Shown in pieces: positions 27,507-36,164 of a DNA stretch of 42,818 nucleotides; positions within the stretch are counted from its first letter, which is position 1; each line of letters starts with the position of its first letter. Origin of the DNA: JBDRED01 sp043820025 [NCBI: Elusimicrobiota bacterium]. GTDB lineage: Bacteria > RUG730 > JBDRED01. The notes below the pieces were generated by a model. It was not told where the DNA came from and did no database searches. It saw nothing but the letters and a program-made list of their open reading frames with translations. The translations under genes were made by a program, and so were the position numbers. Where the stretch lies: NCBI GenBank assembly GCA_043820025.1, contig JBDRED010000030.1:1-42818 (forward strand), given 5' to 3'.

Positions 27507-28559
27507 ATGAAGACTTATAAGATTGGAGTTATGGCCGGCGATGGAACAGGCCCGGAGGTGGTAAACGAGGCGTTAAAGGTTCTTGACGCTGCGGAAAAGG
27601 TGTTTGGTTTTAAAACTGACAGAGCAAAATTTGATTTTGGCGGAGAAAGATATTTAAAAACAGGCGAGGTTCTGCCTGACAGCGCTCTGGACGAATTTAG
27701 AAAACTTGACGCTATTATTTTAGGCGCTATTGGCCATCCTGATGTAAAGCCCGGTATTCTTGAGAAAGGAATACTTCTTAGAACGAGGTTTGAATTGGAT
27801 CAATATATAAACCTGCGTCCTGTAAAACTTTACGAGAATGTTTGGACTCCTTTAAAAGATAAAGGGCCTAAGGATATTGATTTTGTTGTTGTTAGAGAGA
27901 ATACTGAGGGGCTGTACACCGGCACAGGCGGTTTTCTAAAAAAGGGAACGCAGGATGAGGTAGCGGTTCAGGAGTCAATTAATACAAGAAAAGGCGTAGA
28001 ACGCTGTTTAAGATACGCCTATGAATATACAAAAAAGAGAAATAAGGATAAAAAGCTGACCTTATGCGGTAAGACGAATGTTTTAACATTCGCTTTTGAT
28101 CTCTGGGACCGCGCGTTTAAAGAAATCGCAAAGGATTATAAAGATATTAAGACGGATTATGCGCATGTTGACGCTACGTGCATGTGGATGGTTAAAAATC
28201 CGGAGTGGTTTGATGTGATTGTAACTGATAATATGTTTGGCGATATAATCACAGATCTTGGAGCAATGATTCAGGGCGGTATGGGCGTAGCTGCCGGCGG
28301 CAATATTAATCCTGAAGGCATTTCAATGTTTGAGCCTATAGGCGGCTCAGCTCCTAAGTACACAGGCCAAAATGTTATTAATCCGATCGCCGCTATTGCT
28401 TCAGTGCAGATGCTTCTTGATTATATTGGCGAAGAAAAGGCCGCTAAAAAGGTAGAGCAGGCAATAATGGAGACTGTAAAGACAATGCCGAGCATGTCAG
28501 CAGGAAAAATGGGTATGGGGACTAAAGAGGTAGGCGATGCAGTAGCAGGAAGAATATAA
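27507..28559 (+). CDS. leuB: 3-isopropylmalate dehydrogenase
   Basis: This decarboxylating dehydrogenase of the IDH/IPMDH family has 350 residues. GDGTGPEVV near the N-terminus, [19 protein letters not shown] (substrate arginines), [12 protein letters not shown], and the metal-binding [13 protein letters not shown] are present. [20 protein letters not shown] includes the dinucleotide-binding region. The position after leuACD makes LeuB the best call, with likely use for methylmalate in the citramalate route. Isocitrate or homoisocitrate dehydrogenase is less likely from context. GGAGGAAAAAG precedes ATG 27507. Confidence 0.92.
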   Translation: MKTYKIGVMAGDGTGPEVVNEALKVLDAAEKVFGFKTDRAKFDFGGERYLKTGEVLPDSALDEFRKLDAIILGAIGHPDVKPGILEKGILLRTRFELDQYINLRPVKLYENVWTPLKDKGPKDIDFVVVRENTEGLYTGTGGFLKKGTQDEVAVQESINTRKGVERCLRYAYEYTKKRNKDKKLTLCGKTNVLTFAFDLWDRAFKEIAKDYKDIKTDYAHVDATCMWMVKNPEWFDVIVTDNMFGDIITDLGAMIQGGMGVAAGGNINPEGISMFEPIGGSAPKYTGQNVINPIAAIASVQMLLDYIGEEKAAKKVEQAIMETVKTMPSMSAGKMGMGTKEVGDAVAGRI

Positions 28560-28562
28560 GTA

Positions 28563-28630
28563 TAGAATACAGAATACAGAATACAGAATTCAGAATTCAG
28601 AATTCAGAATTCAGAAGTAAGAAGTAAGAA
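28563..28630. repeat. Tandem AGAATACAGAATTC repeat before asd
   Basis: Three AGAATAC units are followed by four AGAATTC units and two AGAAGTA units: about nine seven-base units with gradual sequence drift. Unlike the other runs it lacks the ATTATAATAAC ending and goes straight into AAAAGGAGAGAG, the asd ribosome-binding region. Confidence 0.88.
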
Positions 28631-28646
28631 AAGGAGAGAGAGAAAA

Positions 28647-29660
28647 ATGAGAGATTATAAGGTTATTGTTGTTGGCGCAACAGGCGCTGTTGGACGTGAA
28701 ATGATAAAAACTTTGGAAAATAGAAATTTTCCTGTTGAAAAATTAAGGCTTTTAGCGTCAGAGAGGTCTGTAGGGAATAAGATACCTTTTAAAGGCAAAG
28801 ATATAGAGGTTGAGCTTCTTACTAAAGATTCCTTTTCAGGTTATGATATAGCGCTATTTTCAGCAGGCGGGTCAATATCAAAGGAGTTTGCGCCTTATTG
28901 TAAAGACGCCGGCGTATATTGTATTGATAATTCAAGCGCTTGGCGTATGGAAAAGGACATTCCTTTAGTTGTTCCGGAGGTCAATCCAAAAGCTTTGAAG
29001 AAGGGCAGTTATATTATAGCAAACCCGAATTGTTCAACCATCCAGCTTGTTGTAGCGCTTAAACCTTTGCACGATTACGCGAAAATTAAAAGGGTTATAA
29101 TCTCAACATATCAGGCTGTTTCAGGCGCAGGCCAAAAAGGAATTGAAGATTTAAAAGGACAGATAAAGGATATTGCCGAAGGCAAGAAAATTGAATGCAA
29201 GCAGTTTCAATATCAAATCGCGTACAATGTAATTCCGCATATTGATGTTTTTTTAGATAATGGATATACAAAAGAAGAAATGAAAATGATAAAGGAAACC
29301 CAAAAAATAATGGGAGATAATTCTATTAAGGTAACTGCAACAACTGCGCGCGTGCCTGTGTATAGAGGGCATTCTGAGTCTGTAAATATTGAAACCGAAA
29401 GAGAGTTGTCTCCGGAGAAGGCTAAAGAACTTCTTTCAAAAGCTGAGAATGTTATTCTGGAAGACGATCCTAAGAATAATAAATACCCAATGCCTCTTTT
29501 CTGCGAAGGAAGGTATGAAACATTTGTTGGCAGAATCCGCAAGGATGATACTGTGCCTAATGGAATAAATATGTGGATTGTGAGCGATAATTTATTAAAA
29601 GGCGCGGCAAGTAACGCGGTTCAGATTGCGGAGGAGCTTGTTAAACAAGGAATAGTATAA
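28647..29660 (+). CDS. asd: Aspartate-semialdehyde dehydrogenase
   Basis: Asd reduces aspartyl phosphate from LysC to the semialdehyde, the branch point for lysine, threonine and methionine. GATGAVG (10-16) is the NADP-binding loop and ANPNCSTIQ carries the catalytic Cys129. AGQKGIEDL, IPHID and RVPVYRGHSESVNIE are conserved. The 337-residue length is usual. It follows leuB and is spaced one base from the next gene, so the EcfT-like gene is probably on the same transcript. The ribosome-binding sequence is AAAAGGAGAG. Confidence 0.97.
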   Translation: MRDYKVIVVGATGAVGREMIKTLENRNFPVEKLRLLASERSVGNKIPFKGKDIEVELLTKDSFSGYDIALFSAGGSISKEFAPYCKDAGVYCIDNSSAWRMEKDIPLVVPEVNPKALKKGSYIIANPNCSTIQLVVALKPLHDYAKIKRVIISTYQAVSGAGQKGIEDLKGQIKDIAEGKKIECKQFQYQIAYNVIPHIDVFLDNGYTKEEMKMIKETQKIMGDNSIKVTATTARVPVYRGHSESVNIETERELSPEKAKELLSKAENVILEDDPKNNKYPMPLFCEGRYETFVGRIRKDDTVPNGINMWIVSDNLLKGAASNAVQIAEELVKQGIV

Positions 29661-29661
29661 A

Positions 29662-30459
29662 ATGTTCGAAACTCTGCTCATAGGACGATACTGTGACGGG
29701 GATTCGTTTTTGCATAAACTGGATCCCCGGACAAAAATATTGAGTCTTATCTTAATTTCTTCATTAATATTTACTATAAATAACCCGGTATCTTTTTTAA
29801 TTGTTTTTTCTATTCTGTTTTTTGTATTGCTTGCATTTAAAATTCCTCTAAAACTTTTTATAAAAGGGTTTAGGCCTATTTTAGTTTTTCTATTATTAAC
29901 GTTTTGTCTCCACCTTTTTTTTACTGCCGGAGAAAACATTATTTTTTCTTTTTGGAAAATAGTTATTACAAAAGAAGGTATAATAAGAGGCATAGTTATT
30001 GTCAGCAGAATAATTCTTTTAATATCCCTGGCAACCATTGTTACAATGACCAGCCGTATATCAAAGGTTGTTGTCGGGCTCGAGTCAATGTTAGGATTTT
30101 TAAAGATATTTCGTATTAATCCAAGAATAATTCCTGTGATGATCGGGCTTTCAATCAGATTTATACCGCTTTTATTTCTAAAGGTTGACAGGGTTGTTAA
30201 TTCATTGAAAATGAGAGGAGTAATATTTAACGAAGGCGTATTAAGAGAAAGGGCAAAAAAATACGCGCTGGCAATAGATTTGGTATGGAGATCTATGACA
30301 GTATACATAGATACTTTAAGCGTTTCAATGTACCTTAGAGGATTTTCAGTTGAAAAAGACAGAAGCAGTATTTATGTTTTAAGTTTTACTTGGAGAGATG
30401 GAGTCGTTCTTGGATTAGGAATTATGTTAGTCGGTATTTGGATGTTTAGGTTTTTATAG
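29662..30459 (+). CDS. EcfT/CbiQ-family energy-coupling factor transmembrane protein
   Basis: The 265-residue hydrophobic protein has about six predicted helices, with FLHKLDPRTKILSLILISSL near the N-terminus, the typical EcfT opening. Cytosolic coupling motifs resemble the two Ala-Arg-Gly-like signatures: MRGVIFNEG and YLRGFSV. EcfT links substrate-binding S components to ATPases. No ATPase or S component lies in the window, so the partners are elsewhere and the substrate cannot be named. Translation is probably coupled to asd, whose stop ends one base before this ATG. Confidence 0.85.
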   Translation: MFETLLIGRYCDGDSFLHKLDPRTKILSLILISSLIFTINNPVSFLIVFSILFFVLLAFKIPLKLFIKGFRPILVFLLLTFCLHLFFTAGENIIFSFWKIVITKEGIIRGIVIVSRIILLISLATIVTMTSRISKVVVGLESMLGFLKIFRINPRIIPVMIGLSIRFIPLLFLKVDRVVNSLKMRGVIFNEGVLRERAKKYALAIDLVWRSMTVYIDTLSVSMYLRGFSVEKDRSSIYVLSFTWRDGVVLGLGIMLVGIWMFRFL

Positions 30460-30466
30460 AGGTTAT

Positions 30467-31162
30467 ATGAGAAAAATAATTATTAATGCGGATGATTTCG
30501 GAAGAACAAAGGATATTAATGAAGCAATTGTTAAAGCGCATAAAGAAGGCGTTGTTACGTCCGCTACAATTATGACCACAGGAAAATATTTTATAGAGGG
30601 AACTGCTCTGGCTAATGAGAATACAAGTCTTAAAGTGGGGCTTCATTTAGACCTTAGCGAATATTTTGTGATAAAACACGGAGAAGGGCGCGTAATCGGA
30701 TACAAAGATAACACGGTTAAACTTGGCAGTATAGAGAAAACTATGAAAAAACAGATAAAAGAATATAAAGATGCCGGATTGGAGTTTAGGCATATGGACA
30801 GTCATTATCACATACACTTAAGAGAAGATCTTTTGCCTTTCATATCAGGAATAGCAAAGGAGCATGGCCTTGAGACAATGAGATTTTTTAAGAGCTATTA
30901 TAACGAATTGGGCGCTGATGTATATGCGCGTATGAAAGAAGAACTGCGAAAGTTAGATATTAAAACAACTGATCATTTTGTTTCCGGATGGAATTTTGAT
31001 GAGTTGAGTAATTTAGACGATGGTTTGGCCATTGAGCTGATGACTCACCCGGGAAAAGAGGATGAGTGGAGGAAGAAAGAGCTTGAATCAGCATGCGCTG
31101 ATAATACGAAAAAATATTTTAAGGATAAACATTTTCGGCTGATTTCATTTGAAGATTTATAG
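30467..31162 (+). CDS. YdjC/ChbG-family carbohydrate deacetylase
   Basis: The 231-residue protein starts RKIIINADDFGRTKDINEAI; NADDFG (7-12) carries the acidic metal ligands of this family, and GLHLDLSE, MDSHYHIHL and MTHPGKEDE supply histidines. Known relatives (ChbG, HpnK) remove acetyl groups from chito-oligosaccharides or lipid-linked sugars. No signal peptide is visible, so it is likely cytoplasmic. It begins seven bases after the EcfT-like gene. The actual substrate is unknown, and no chitin or hopanoid genes are nearby. Confidence 0.88.
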   Translation: MRKIIINADDFGRTKDINEAIVKAHKEGVVTSATIMTTGKYFIEGTALANENTSLKVGLHLDLSEYFVIKHGEGRVIGYKDNTVKLGSIEKTMKKQIKEYKDAGLEFRHMDSHYHIHLREDLLPFISGIAKEHGLETMRFFKSYYNELGADVYARMKEELRKLDIKTTDHFVSGWNFDELSNLDDGLAIELMTHPGKEDEWRKKELESACADNTKKYFKDKHFRLISFEDL

Positions 31163-31213
31163 ATTAAAATCGGATGATAATATTAGTAATCTAATTAAGG
31201 AGAAAGTATTAAA

Positions 31214-31960
31214 TTGAATAATACCATTAAGCTTACAATTGCATATGACGGCAGCGGGTTTTGCGGCTGGCAGGCGCAAAATTCAAAGAAAAATGTGCCT
31301 ACAATAGAGGCTGTTGTTAAAAAGGCTCTGCAAAAAGTTTATAAAACTCCTATCAGTGTTCAGGGCGCCTCAAGGACTGATTCCGGAGTACACGCAAAAG
31401 CGCAGGCCGTGACTTATAAAGAGCAGATTTTATTGCCTCCGGTTAAAATACCGGAAATTATTAATAAACACCTGCCTGCGTCTGTCAGGGTAATGTCCGC
31501 TGAAATCAAGGACACAGATTTTAACGCGCGATATTCATCGAAGGGAAAGGTGTATATTTATAGAATAAATAACAGTAAAATTATGCAGCCGTTTACTCAT
31601 AAGTATTCCTGGCATATTCCGTACGCTTTAGATATAGTAAAAATGAAAGAAGCGGCAAAAGCGTTTATCGGGAAAAAAGATTTTAAAGCGTTTACCACAG
31701 TTCACGATAAGAGAGAGTCTTCGATAACGCATGTAAAAGCGGTTAAAATAATTAAACGGAAAAACACGATATATGTTTGTATCAAGGCTAGAAATTTCTT
31801 ACACAAAATGGTTAGGTTTATGGTTGGGAGTATTGTAGAGGTAGGCAGAGGCGCATGGGAACCCGCGCATGTTGAGGAGCTGTTAAAGGCTAAAACCAGA
31901 AAATATCATTTAAAGGTTGCGCCATCAAAAGGCTTGTTTTTAAAGAGAGTAATATACTAA
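31214..31960 (+). CDS. truA: tRNA pseudouridine(38-40) synthase TruA
   Basis: TruA modifies anticodon-stem positions 38-40. In 248 residues it has AYDGSGFCGWQ (10-20), GASRTDSGVHAKAQ with catalytic Asp56, ARYSSKGKVYIYRI, and FLHKMVRFMVGSIVEVGRG near the C-terminus, all diagnostic. The start is TTG at 31214, supported by AAGGAGAAAG at 31198-31207 and by the family N-terminus; no ATG lies in a better place. It follows the deacetylase with a 51-base gap. Confidence 0.95.
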   Translation: MNNTIKLTIAYDGSGFCGWQAQNSKKNVPTIEAVVKKALQKVYKTPISVQGASRTDSGVHAKAQAVTYKEQILLPPVKIPEIINKHLPASVRVMSAEIKDTDFNARYSSKGKVYIYRINNSKIMQPFTHKYSWHIPYALDIVKMKEAAKAFIGKKDFKAFTTVHDKRESSITHVKAVKIIKRKNTIYVCIKARNFLHKMVRFMVGSIVEVGRGAWEPAHVEELLKAKTRKYHLKVAPSKGLFLKRVIY

Positions 31961-32012
31961 GAATACAGGATTCAGAATATTGGAAATTTTTAACTCTACA
32001 GAAAAAAACATA

Positions 32013-32155
32013 GTCATCCCGGACTTGCTCCGGGATCTTCGATAGATATATATCGTACGATAACCGAGGCCAAAGGCCTCGTCAACGTATGATGAAAATG
32101 TGTCGAAGATTCCTGCATGAGTTTACACTGAGCAAAGCGAATGTGCAGGAATGAC
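32013..32155. repeat. Composite palindromic repeat with GC-rich variant arm
   Basis: The left hairpin here is CCCGGACTTGCTCCGGG instead of TTGGGCTTGACCCAA, with GTCAT before it. The right part repeats GAAGATTCCTGCATGAG and ends GTGCAGGAATGAC. Between them lies an extra hairpin, CGAGGCCAAAGGCCTCG. It fills most of the 271-base gap between truA and the flavoprotein gene; no gene is seen there. Confidence 0.75.
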
Positions 32156-32231
32156 AGAAAAAAAACGGGGAATGACAGAGTGGCTGAGGAAGATAACTAA
32201 TGACAGAAATAAAAAAAAGGGATGGTAAAGT

Positions 32232-33470
32232 ATGAAATTTGATGTAGCGGTTATTGGCGGAGGCGCTGCCGGAATGATGGCTGCGTGCGTTGCTTCCCGA
32301 AATGGAGCAAAGGTAATACTTTTCGAAAAGAATAAGTCTTTGGGTAAAAAGATAATAATTACAGGTAAAGGACGCTGTAATATTACCAATGTCGAGGATG
32401 ATGTAAAAAATCTAATAAATAAATTTGGAAACAATGGAAAATTCTTGTATTCAAGCCTTACAGCTTTTGGCACTGATGATGTGATAAAATATTTTAATTC
32501 GATTTCACTTCAGACTAAGATAGAGCGCGGAGGAAGGGTTTTTCCTGCCGGCGATAATGCTGAAGATGTTGTTAACGCTCTGCAAAAGGAACTCGTAAAA
32601 AACGGAGTTATTATTAGCTGTTCATCAATCGTTGATGAAATTATTGTTGAAAAAAACCATATTGAAAAAATACTTTTATTAACTAAAAGGGAAATCAAAG
32701 CGCGCAAATATATTTTTGCTACAGGAGGACTCTCATATCCGTCAACAGGCTCTACAGGAGACGGGTATGAATGGCTGAAAAAAATCGGGCATAGCATTAT
32801 TGACCCGGCGCCTTCCCTAACTCCAATAATTGTCGAAGAAGGCTGGGTAAAAAATTTAGAAGGCCTTAGTCTTAAAAATGTTAATATTACAGCGCACCAA
32901 GGCTCTGTAAAGGAATCTAGGTTTGGGGAAGCCTTGTTTACAGCTAATGGCATGAGCGGGCCGATAATTTTAGATCTGAGCAAAAAGATTGGTGAAATGC
33001 TGAAGAATGGGGAAGTAATTATTTCAATTGATTTTAAACCCGCTCTTTCATTTTCCGATTTGGACGCAAGAATAAGGCGTGATTTTGCAGAAAACACAAA
33101 TAAGATGTTCAAAAACAGCCTAGATAAGCTTTTGCCATTAAAGCTTGTGCCTGTAATTATCAATCTTAGTAAAATTGATCCGGAAAAAAAATGTAATATA
33201 ATTACAAAGGATGAAAGAAAAACGCTTGTAACTCTGTTAAAGGGCTGCGAATTAAAGGCAAGAAGATTGTATGGTTTTGAAAAGGCGGTTATTACGAGCG
33301 GCGGAGCTAAATTAAATGAGATTGACCCTAAAACAATGCGCTCAAAAATAATAGATAATCTATATATTATCGGCGAATTACTTGACCTGGACGGGCCTAC
33401 AGGCGGTTATAATTTGCAGGTAGCCTGGAGCACAGGTTATGCCGCAGGACTCGACGCTTCAAAAATTTAA
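32232..33470 (+). CDS. YhiN/HI0933-family FAD-dependent oxidoreductase
   Basis: The 412-residue flavoprotein begins KFDVAVIGGGAAGMMAACVA, with GGGAAG as the FAD-binding loop, followed by GKGRCNITN, FPAGDNAEDVVNAL, TGGLSYPSTGSTGDGYEW and the C-terminal GPTGGYNLQVAWSTGYAAG. These motifs define the HI0933/YhiN group, widespread proteins of uncertain substrate. The ATG at 32232 has only GATGGTAAAGT before it. It is not obviously tied to the neighbouring genes. Confidence 0.92.
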   Translation: MKFDVAVIGGGAAGMMAACVASRNGAKVILFEKNKSLGKKIIITGKGRCNITNVEDDVKNLINKFGNNGKFLYSSLTAFGTDDVIKYFNSISLQTKIERGGRVFPAGDNAEDVVNALQKELVKNGVIISCSSIVDEIIVEKNHIEKILLLTKREIKARKYIFATGGLSYPSTGSTGDGYEWLKKIGHSIIDPAPSLTPIIVEEGWVKNLEGLSLKNVNITAHQGSVKESRFGEALFTANGMSGPIILDLSKKIGEMLKNGEVIISIDFKPALSFSDLDARIRRDFAENTNKMFKNSLDKLLPLKLVPVIINLSKIDPEKKCNIITKDERKTLVTLLKGCELKARRLYGFEKAVITSGGAKLNEIDPKTMRSKIIDNLYIIGELLDLDGPTGGYNLQVAWSTGYAAGLDASKI

Positions 33471-33529
33471 TATAGCGCATTTGCATTTTTCAAAAACAGT
33501 GGTTTAATTACTTCAGCGGGGTGTAATTT

Positions 33530-34084
33530 ATGGATAATGAAAGTAATATACAAAGAATAAAGGATATTCAGGATATATCAATCGCTATTGATTCGTGGGA
33601 TGATATTTTTTCTGACTTTGACCCCAGCCCGCTTACTCAACGTGTGCTTTCAGGGGATTTTTTAAGCGAACTGAAAAAACGGTATAGAGAAAACGCGCGG
33701 GGCGAATTTATAATTACAATTTATGCTCCAATAGAGCTTGAGGATAAAGGCTCGGAAAGAATAGTAATTAAGAGGTTAAAGCAGTATTTTAAGTTCAGGC
33801 AGTTGTCTTTATTAAAGGATATCAGGCTGCTGCGTATAAAAGGCCTGATGCTTCTTTTTTTTGGAATGTTATCATTAGGCGTGATAACTTTTTTAACTTA
33901 TTACAAGACATTTAAACAGCTTACTATTGAACTAATGGGAATAATACTTATGCCTTTGGGATGGTTTGGAATATGGGAAGGCTTTTCGCTCTTAATTGAG
34001 CAGGACCCGTTTATTAAGAAAGATATAGACCTCTTTACAAAGCTTTCAAGGGCCGCATTTACATTTAAATATGTTAAAGAATAA
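33530..34084 (+). CDS. Two-helix membrane protein of unknown function
   Basis: I do not recognise this 184-residue protein. The N-terminal 100 residues are charged and probably cytosolic, with RGEFIITIYAPIEL in the middle. Two hydrophobic helices span about 104-123 and 133-153, joined by YYKTFKQL, and a short amphipathic tail ends FTFKYVKE. There is no signal peptide and no known motif. It stands between the flavoprotein gene and argB, with its own upstream gap of 59 bases and a 93-base gap after it that contains a possible argB promoter. Confidence 0.7.
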   Translation: MDNESNIQRIKDIQDISIAIDSWDDIFSDFDPSPLTQRVLSGDFLSELKKRYRENARGEFIITIYAPIELEDKGSERIVIKRLKQYFKFRQLSLLKDIRLLRIKGLMLLFFGMLSLGVITFLTYYKTFKQLTIELMGIILMPLGWFGIWEGFSLLIEQDPFIKKDIDLFTKLSRAAFTFKYVKE

Positions 34085-34128
34085 ATTTTAATTTCTTCTT
34101 GAGAGACAACAAAAAATTTAGTAATCTA

Positions 34129-34134
34129 TATAAT
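34129..34134 (+). promoter_or_regulatory. Candidate -10 element before argB
   Basis: A perfect TATAAT lies 43 bases before the argB ATG. GACAAC at 34105-34110 is a weak -35 at 18 bases; TTGAGA at 34099-34104 is better in sequence but too distant for this -10. A promoter for the argB-dapB cluster is reasonable but unproven. Confidence 0.35.
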
Positions 34135-34177
34135 CCTTATTGCCAATGTTTTTTAGCGTAAGCAAACTAGAGGTCAA

Positions 34178-34969
34178 ATGAAAAATAAGAATATTATAGT
34201 CATTAAGTTTGGCGGAAGCGTATTTAATGATCCATTAAAAAGAAGAGCGTTTTTAATGGATATAGAGATTGCCGGCGAGAATGGTTTCATGCCTGTGATT
34301 GTGCATGGCGGAGGGAAGGATGTAAGCAGCTGGTTCGATAAGGTCGGAATACAGGTAAAATTTGTTAATGGCCTTAGATATACGGATGAAAATTCAATGG
34401 AACTTGTTGAGATGGTTCTCTCAGGAAAGGTAAATAAACACATTGTTGGCGAACTGCAAAAAACCGGCGCAAAGTCTGTGGGAATTTCCGGAAGGGACGC
34501 GGATTTTATTATTGCAAGGCGTAAACAGAATTTCGGTTATGTCGGCACTATTAAGAAGGTTGATTGCGGCCTCTTAAATTTGCTTTTAAAAAATCAATAT
34601 GTGCCTGTTGTGTCGTCTATATGCAGCGATGGCAAGGGCGGGGCGTTAAATGTAAACGCTGATGAAGCGGCATTTGCTATAGCGGCTGCTTTGCGCGCTA
34701 AGAAACTAATTTTTGTAAGCGATATACCGGGTGTGCTCAAGGATGTGAATGATGAATCGTCAATTATTAAGGAAATTAATGCCGGAAGCGTTGCTCAGAT
34801 GGTGAAAAAGGGTATTATCAGCGGAGGAATGGTGCCAAAGCTCGAGTCTGCTAAACGCGCTTTAGGACGAGGCGTGGGAGAGGTTGATATTGTTGACGGC
34901 AGGGTCAAGGGTATTCTAAAAAAATGTTTAGAATCTACTAAAATTATGGGAACCAGGCTGAGGAGATAA
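34178..34969 (+). CDS. argB: Acetylglutamate kinase
   Basis: ArgB phosphorylates N-acetylglutamate in arginine synthesis. In 263 residues it shows IKFGGSV (9-15), VHGGGKDVS, FVNGLRYTD, GISGRDADFI, NVNADEAAFAIAAAL and FVSDIPGVLKD, the standard amino-acid kinase motifs for this enzyme. It is a little shorter than many ArgB proteins. No argC, argJ or argA lies in the window, so the acetylation and reduction steps are encoded elsewhere. It is separated from argD by two bases, so the two are probably one transcript. Confidence 0.95.
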   Translation: MKNKNIIVIKFGGSVFNDPLKRRAFLMDIEIAGENGFMPVIVHGGGKDVSSWFDKVGIQVKFVNGLRYTDENSMELVEMVLSGKVNKHIVGELQKTGAKSVGISGRDADFIIARRKQNFGYVGTIKKVDCGLLNLLLKNQYVPVVSSICSDGKGGALNVNADEAAFAIAAALRAKKLIFVSDIPGVLKDVNDESSIIKEINAGSVAQMVKKGIISGGMVPKLESAKRALGRGVGEVDIVDGRVKGILKKCLESTKIMGTRLRR

Positions 34970-34971
34970 TC

Positions 34972-36153
34972 ATGTCATATAAGGCTGACGAAGAAAAATA
35001 TTTATTAACGGTTTATAAGAGGTATCCTGTCTGTATTGTTAAAGGTAAAGGCAAATACATTTGGGACGATAAAGGAAAGAAGTATCTTGATTTTTTATCA
35101 GGTATTGCTGTAAATGCGTTTGGGCATTGCCATCCTGCAATAACAAATGCCGTAAAGAAGCAGGCAGATACCCTGGCGCATGCGTGCAATCTTTTTTACA
35201 CTAAGCCTCAGATTGAATTGGGCAGGAAATTAATTTCATTTTTAGGCTGCGGGAAGATATTTTTATCTAACAGCGGAGCTGAAGCTAATGAGTGCGCTAT
35301 TAAAATAGCCAGGAAATGGGGCCGGAGCATTAATTCAAAGAAGTACGAGATTATTTCTTTTGAGAAGTCATTTCATGGCAGGACCATTGCAACGCTTAGC
35401 GCAACAGGCCAAAAAAAAATGCATTATGGTTTTAAACCTCTTCTAAAAGGATTTAAATTTGCGAAATTTAATAATATAGATTCAGTTAAATCAAAGTTTT
35501 CTAATAAAACTTGCGCTGTGATTATTGAGTCTATTCAAGGCGAAGGCGGAGTATATTCAGCTGATAAAAAATTTATTAAGGATATTGAAAAACTTTGCGC
35601 CCGGTATAACGCGCTGTTAATTTTTGACGAAATACAGGTTGGCATGGGACGCACAGGCAATATGTTTGCTTACAAAGAGTATGGAGTAAAGCCGGATATA
35701 GTTACTTTAGCAAAAGCATTAGGCGGAGGATTCCCGCTTGGCGCGACATTTGTTAAAAGTAAAATAAAGGATACATTTACTTTTGGCAGTCATGGTTCTA
35801 CATTTGGCGGTAATTTGATTTCCTGCGCTGCGGCTATTGAGGTTTTAAAACTATTAAAGCCGTCTATGCTTAATCATATAAGCGCTATGGGCGCGTATTT
35901 ATTAAAAAGTCTAAATGCTCTTAAAGAAAAACACGGCGTTATAAAAGATATTAGAGGCAAAGGGCTTATATTAGGCGCTGAGTTAAGTATTGAGGCCGGC
36001 CCTGTTGTTCTTGAATGTTTAAAAAAGGGGCTGAGTATTAACGCGGTTCAGGGAAATACCCTGCGTTTTTTACCGCCTTATATAATACAGAAAAAAGATA
36101 TTGATGAAGCTATGAAAATATTGGACAGCGCGCTGGCTGACTGCAGTAAATGA
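34972..36153 (+). CDS. argD: Acetylornithine aminotransferase
   Basis: This class III PLP aminotransferase has 393 residues. SGAEANECAIKIAR (101-114), EKSFHGRT (131-138), FDEIQVGMGRTG and the PLP-binding Lys248 in TLAKALGGG are present, and FGSHGSTFGGN follows. It lies between argB and argG, which supports the arginine role. ArgD can also serve as succinyl-DAP aminotransferase (DapC) in some bacteria, and no other DAP aminotransferase is in the window, so a dual role in lysine synthesis is possible. Its stop overlaps an upstream in-frame ATG of argG. Confidence 0.95.
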   Translation: MSYKADEEKYLLTVYKRYPVCIVKGKGKYIWDDKGKKYLDFLSGIAVNAFGHCHPAITNAVKKQADTLAHACNLFYTKPQIELGRKLISFLGCGKIFLSNSGAEANECAIKIARKWGRSINSKKYEIISFEKSFHGRTIATLSATGQKKMHYGFKPLLKGFKFAKFNNIDSVKSKFSNKTCAVIIESIQGEGGVYSADKKFIKDIEKLCARYNALLIFDEIQVGMGRTGNMFAYKEYGVKPDIVTLAKALGGGFPLGATFVKSKIKDTFTFGSHGSTFGGNLISCAAAIEVLKLLKPSMLNHISAMGAYLLKSLNALKEKHGVIKDIRGKGLILGAELSIEAGPVVLECLKKGLSINAVQGNTLRFLPPYIIQKKDIDEAMKILDSALADCSK

Positions 36154-36164
36154 TTGGAGGTAAA

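Noticed and set aside
32013-32155. tRNA or structured RNA gene in the truA downstream gap
   Set aside because: The hairpins belong to the composite palindrome family; no cloverleaf or TTCGA arm is present.
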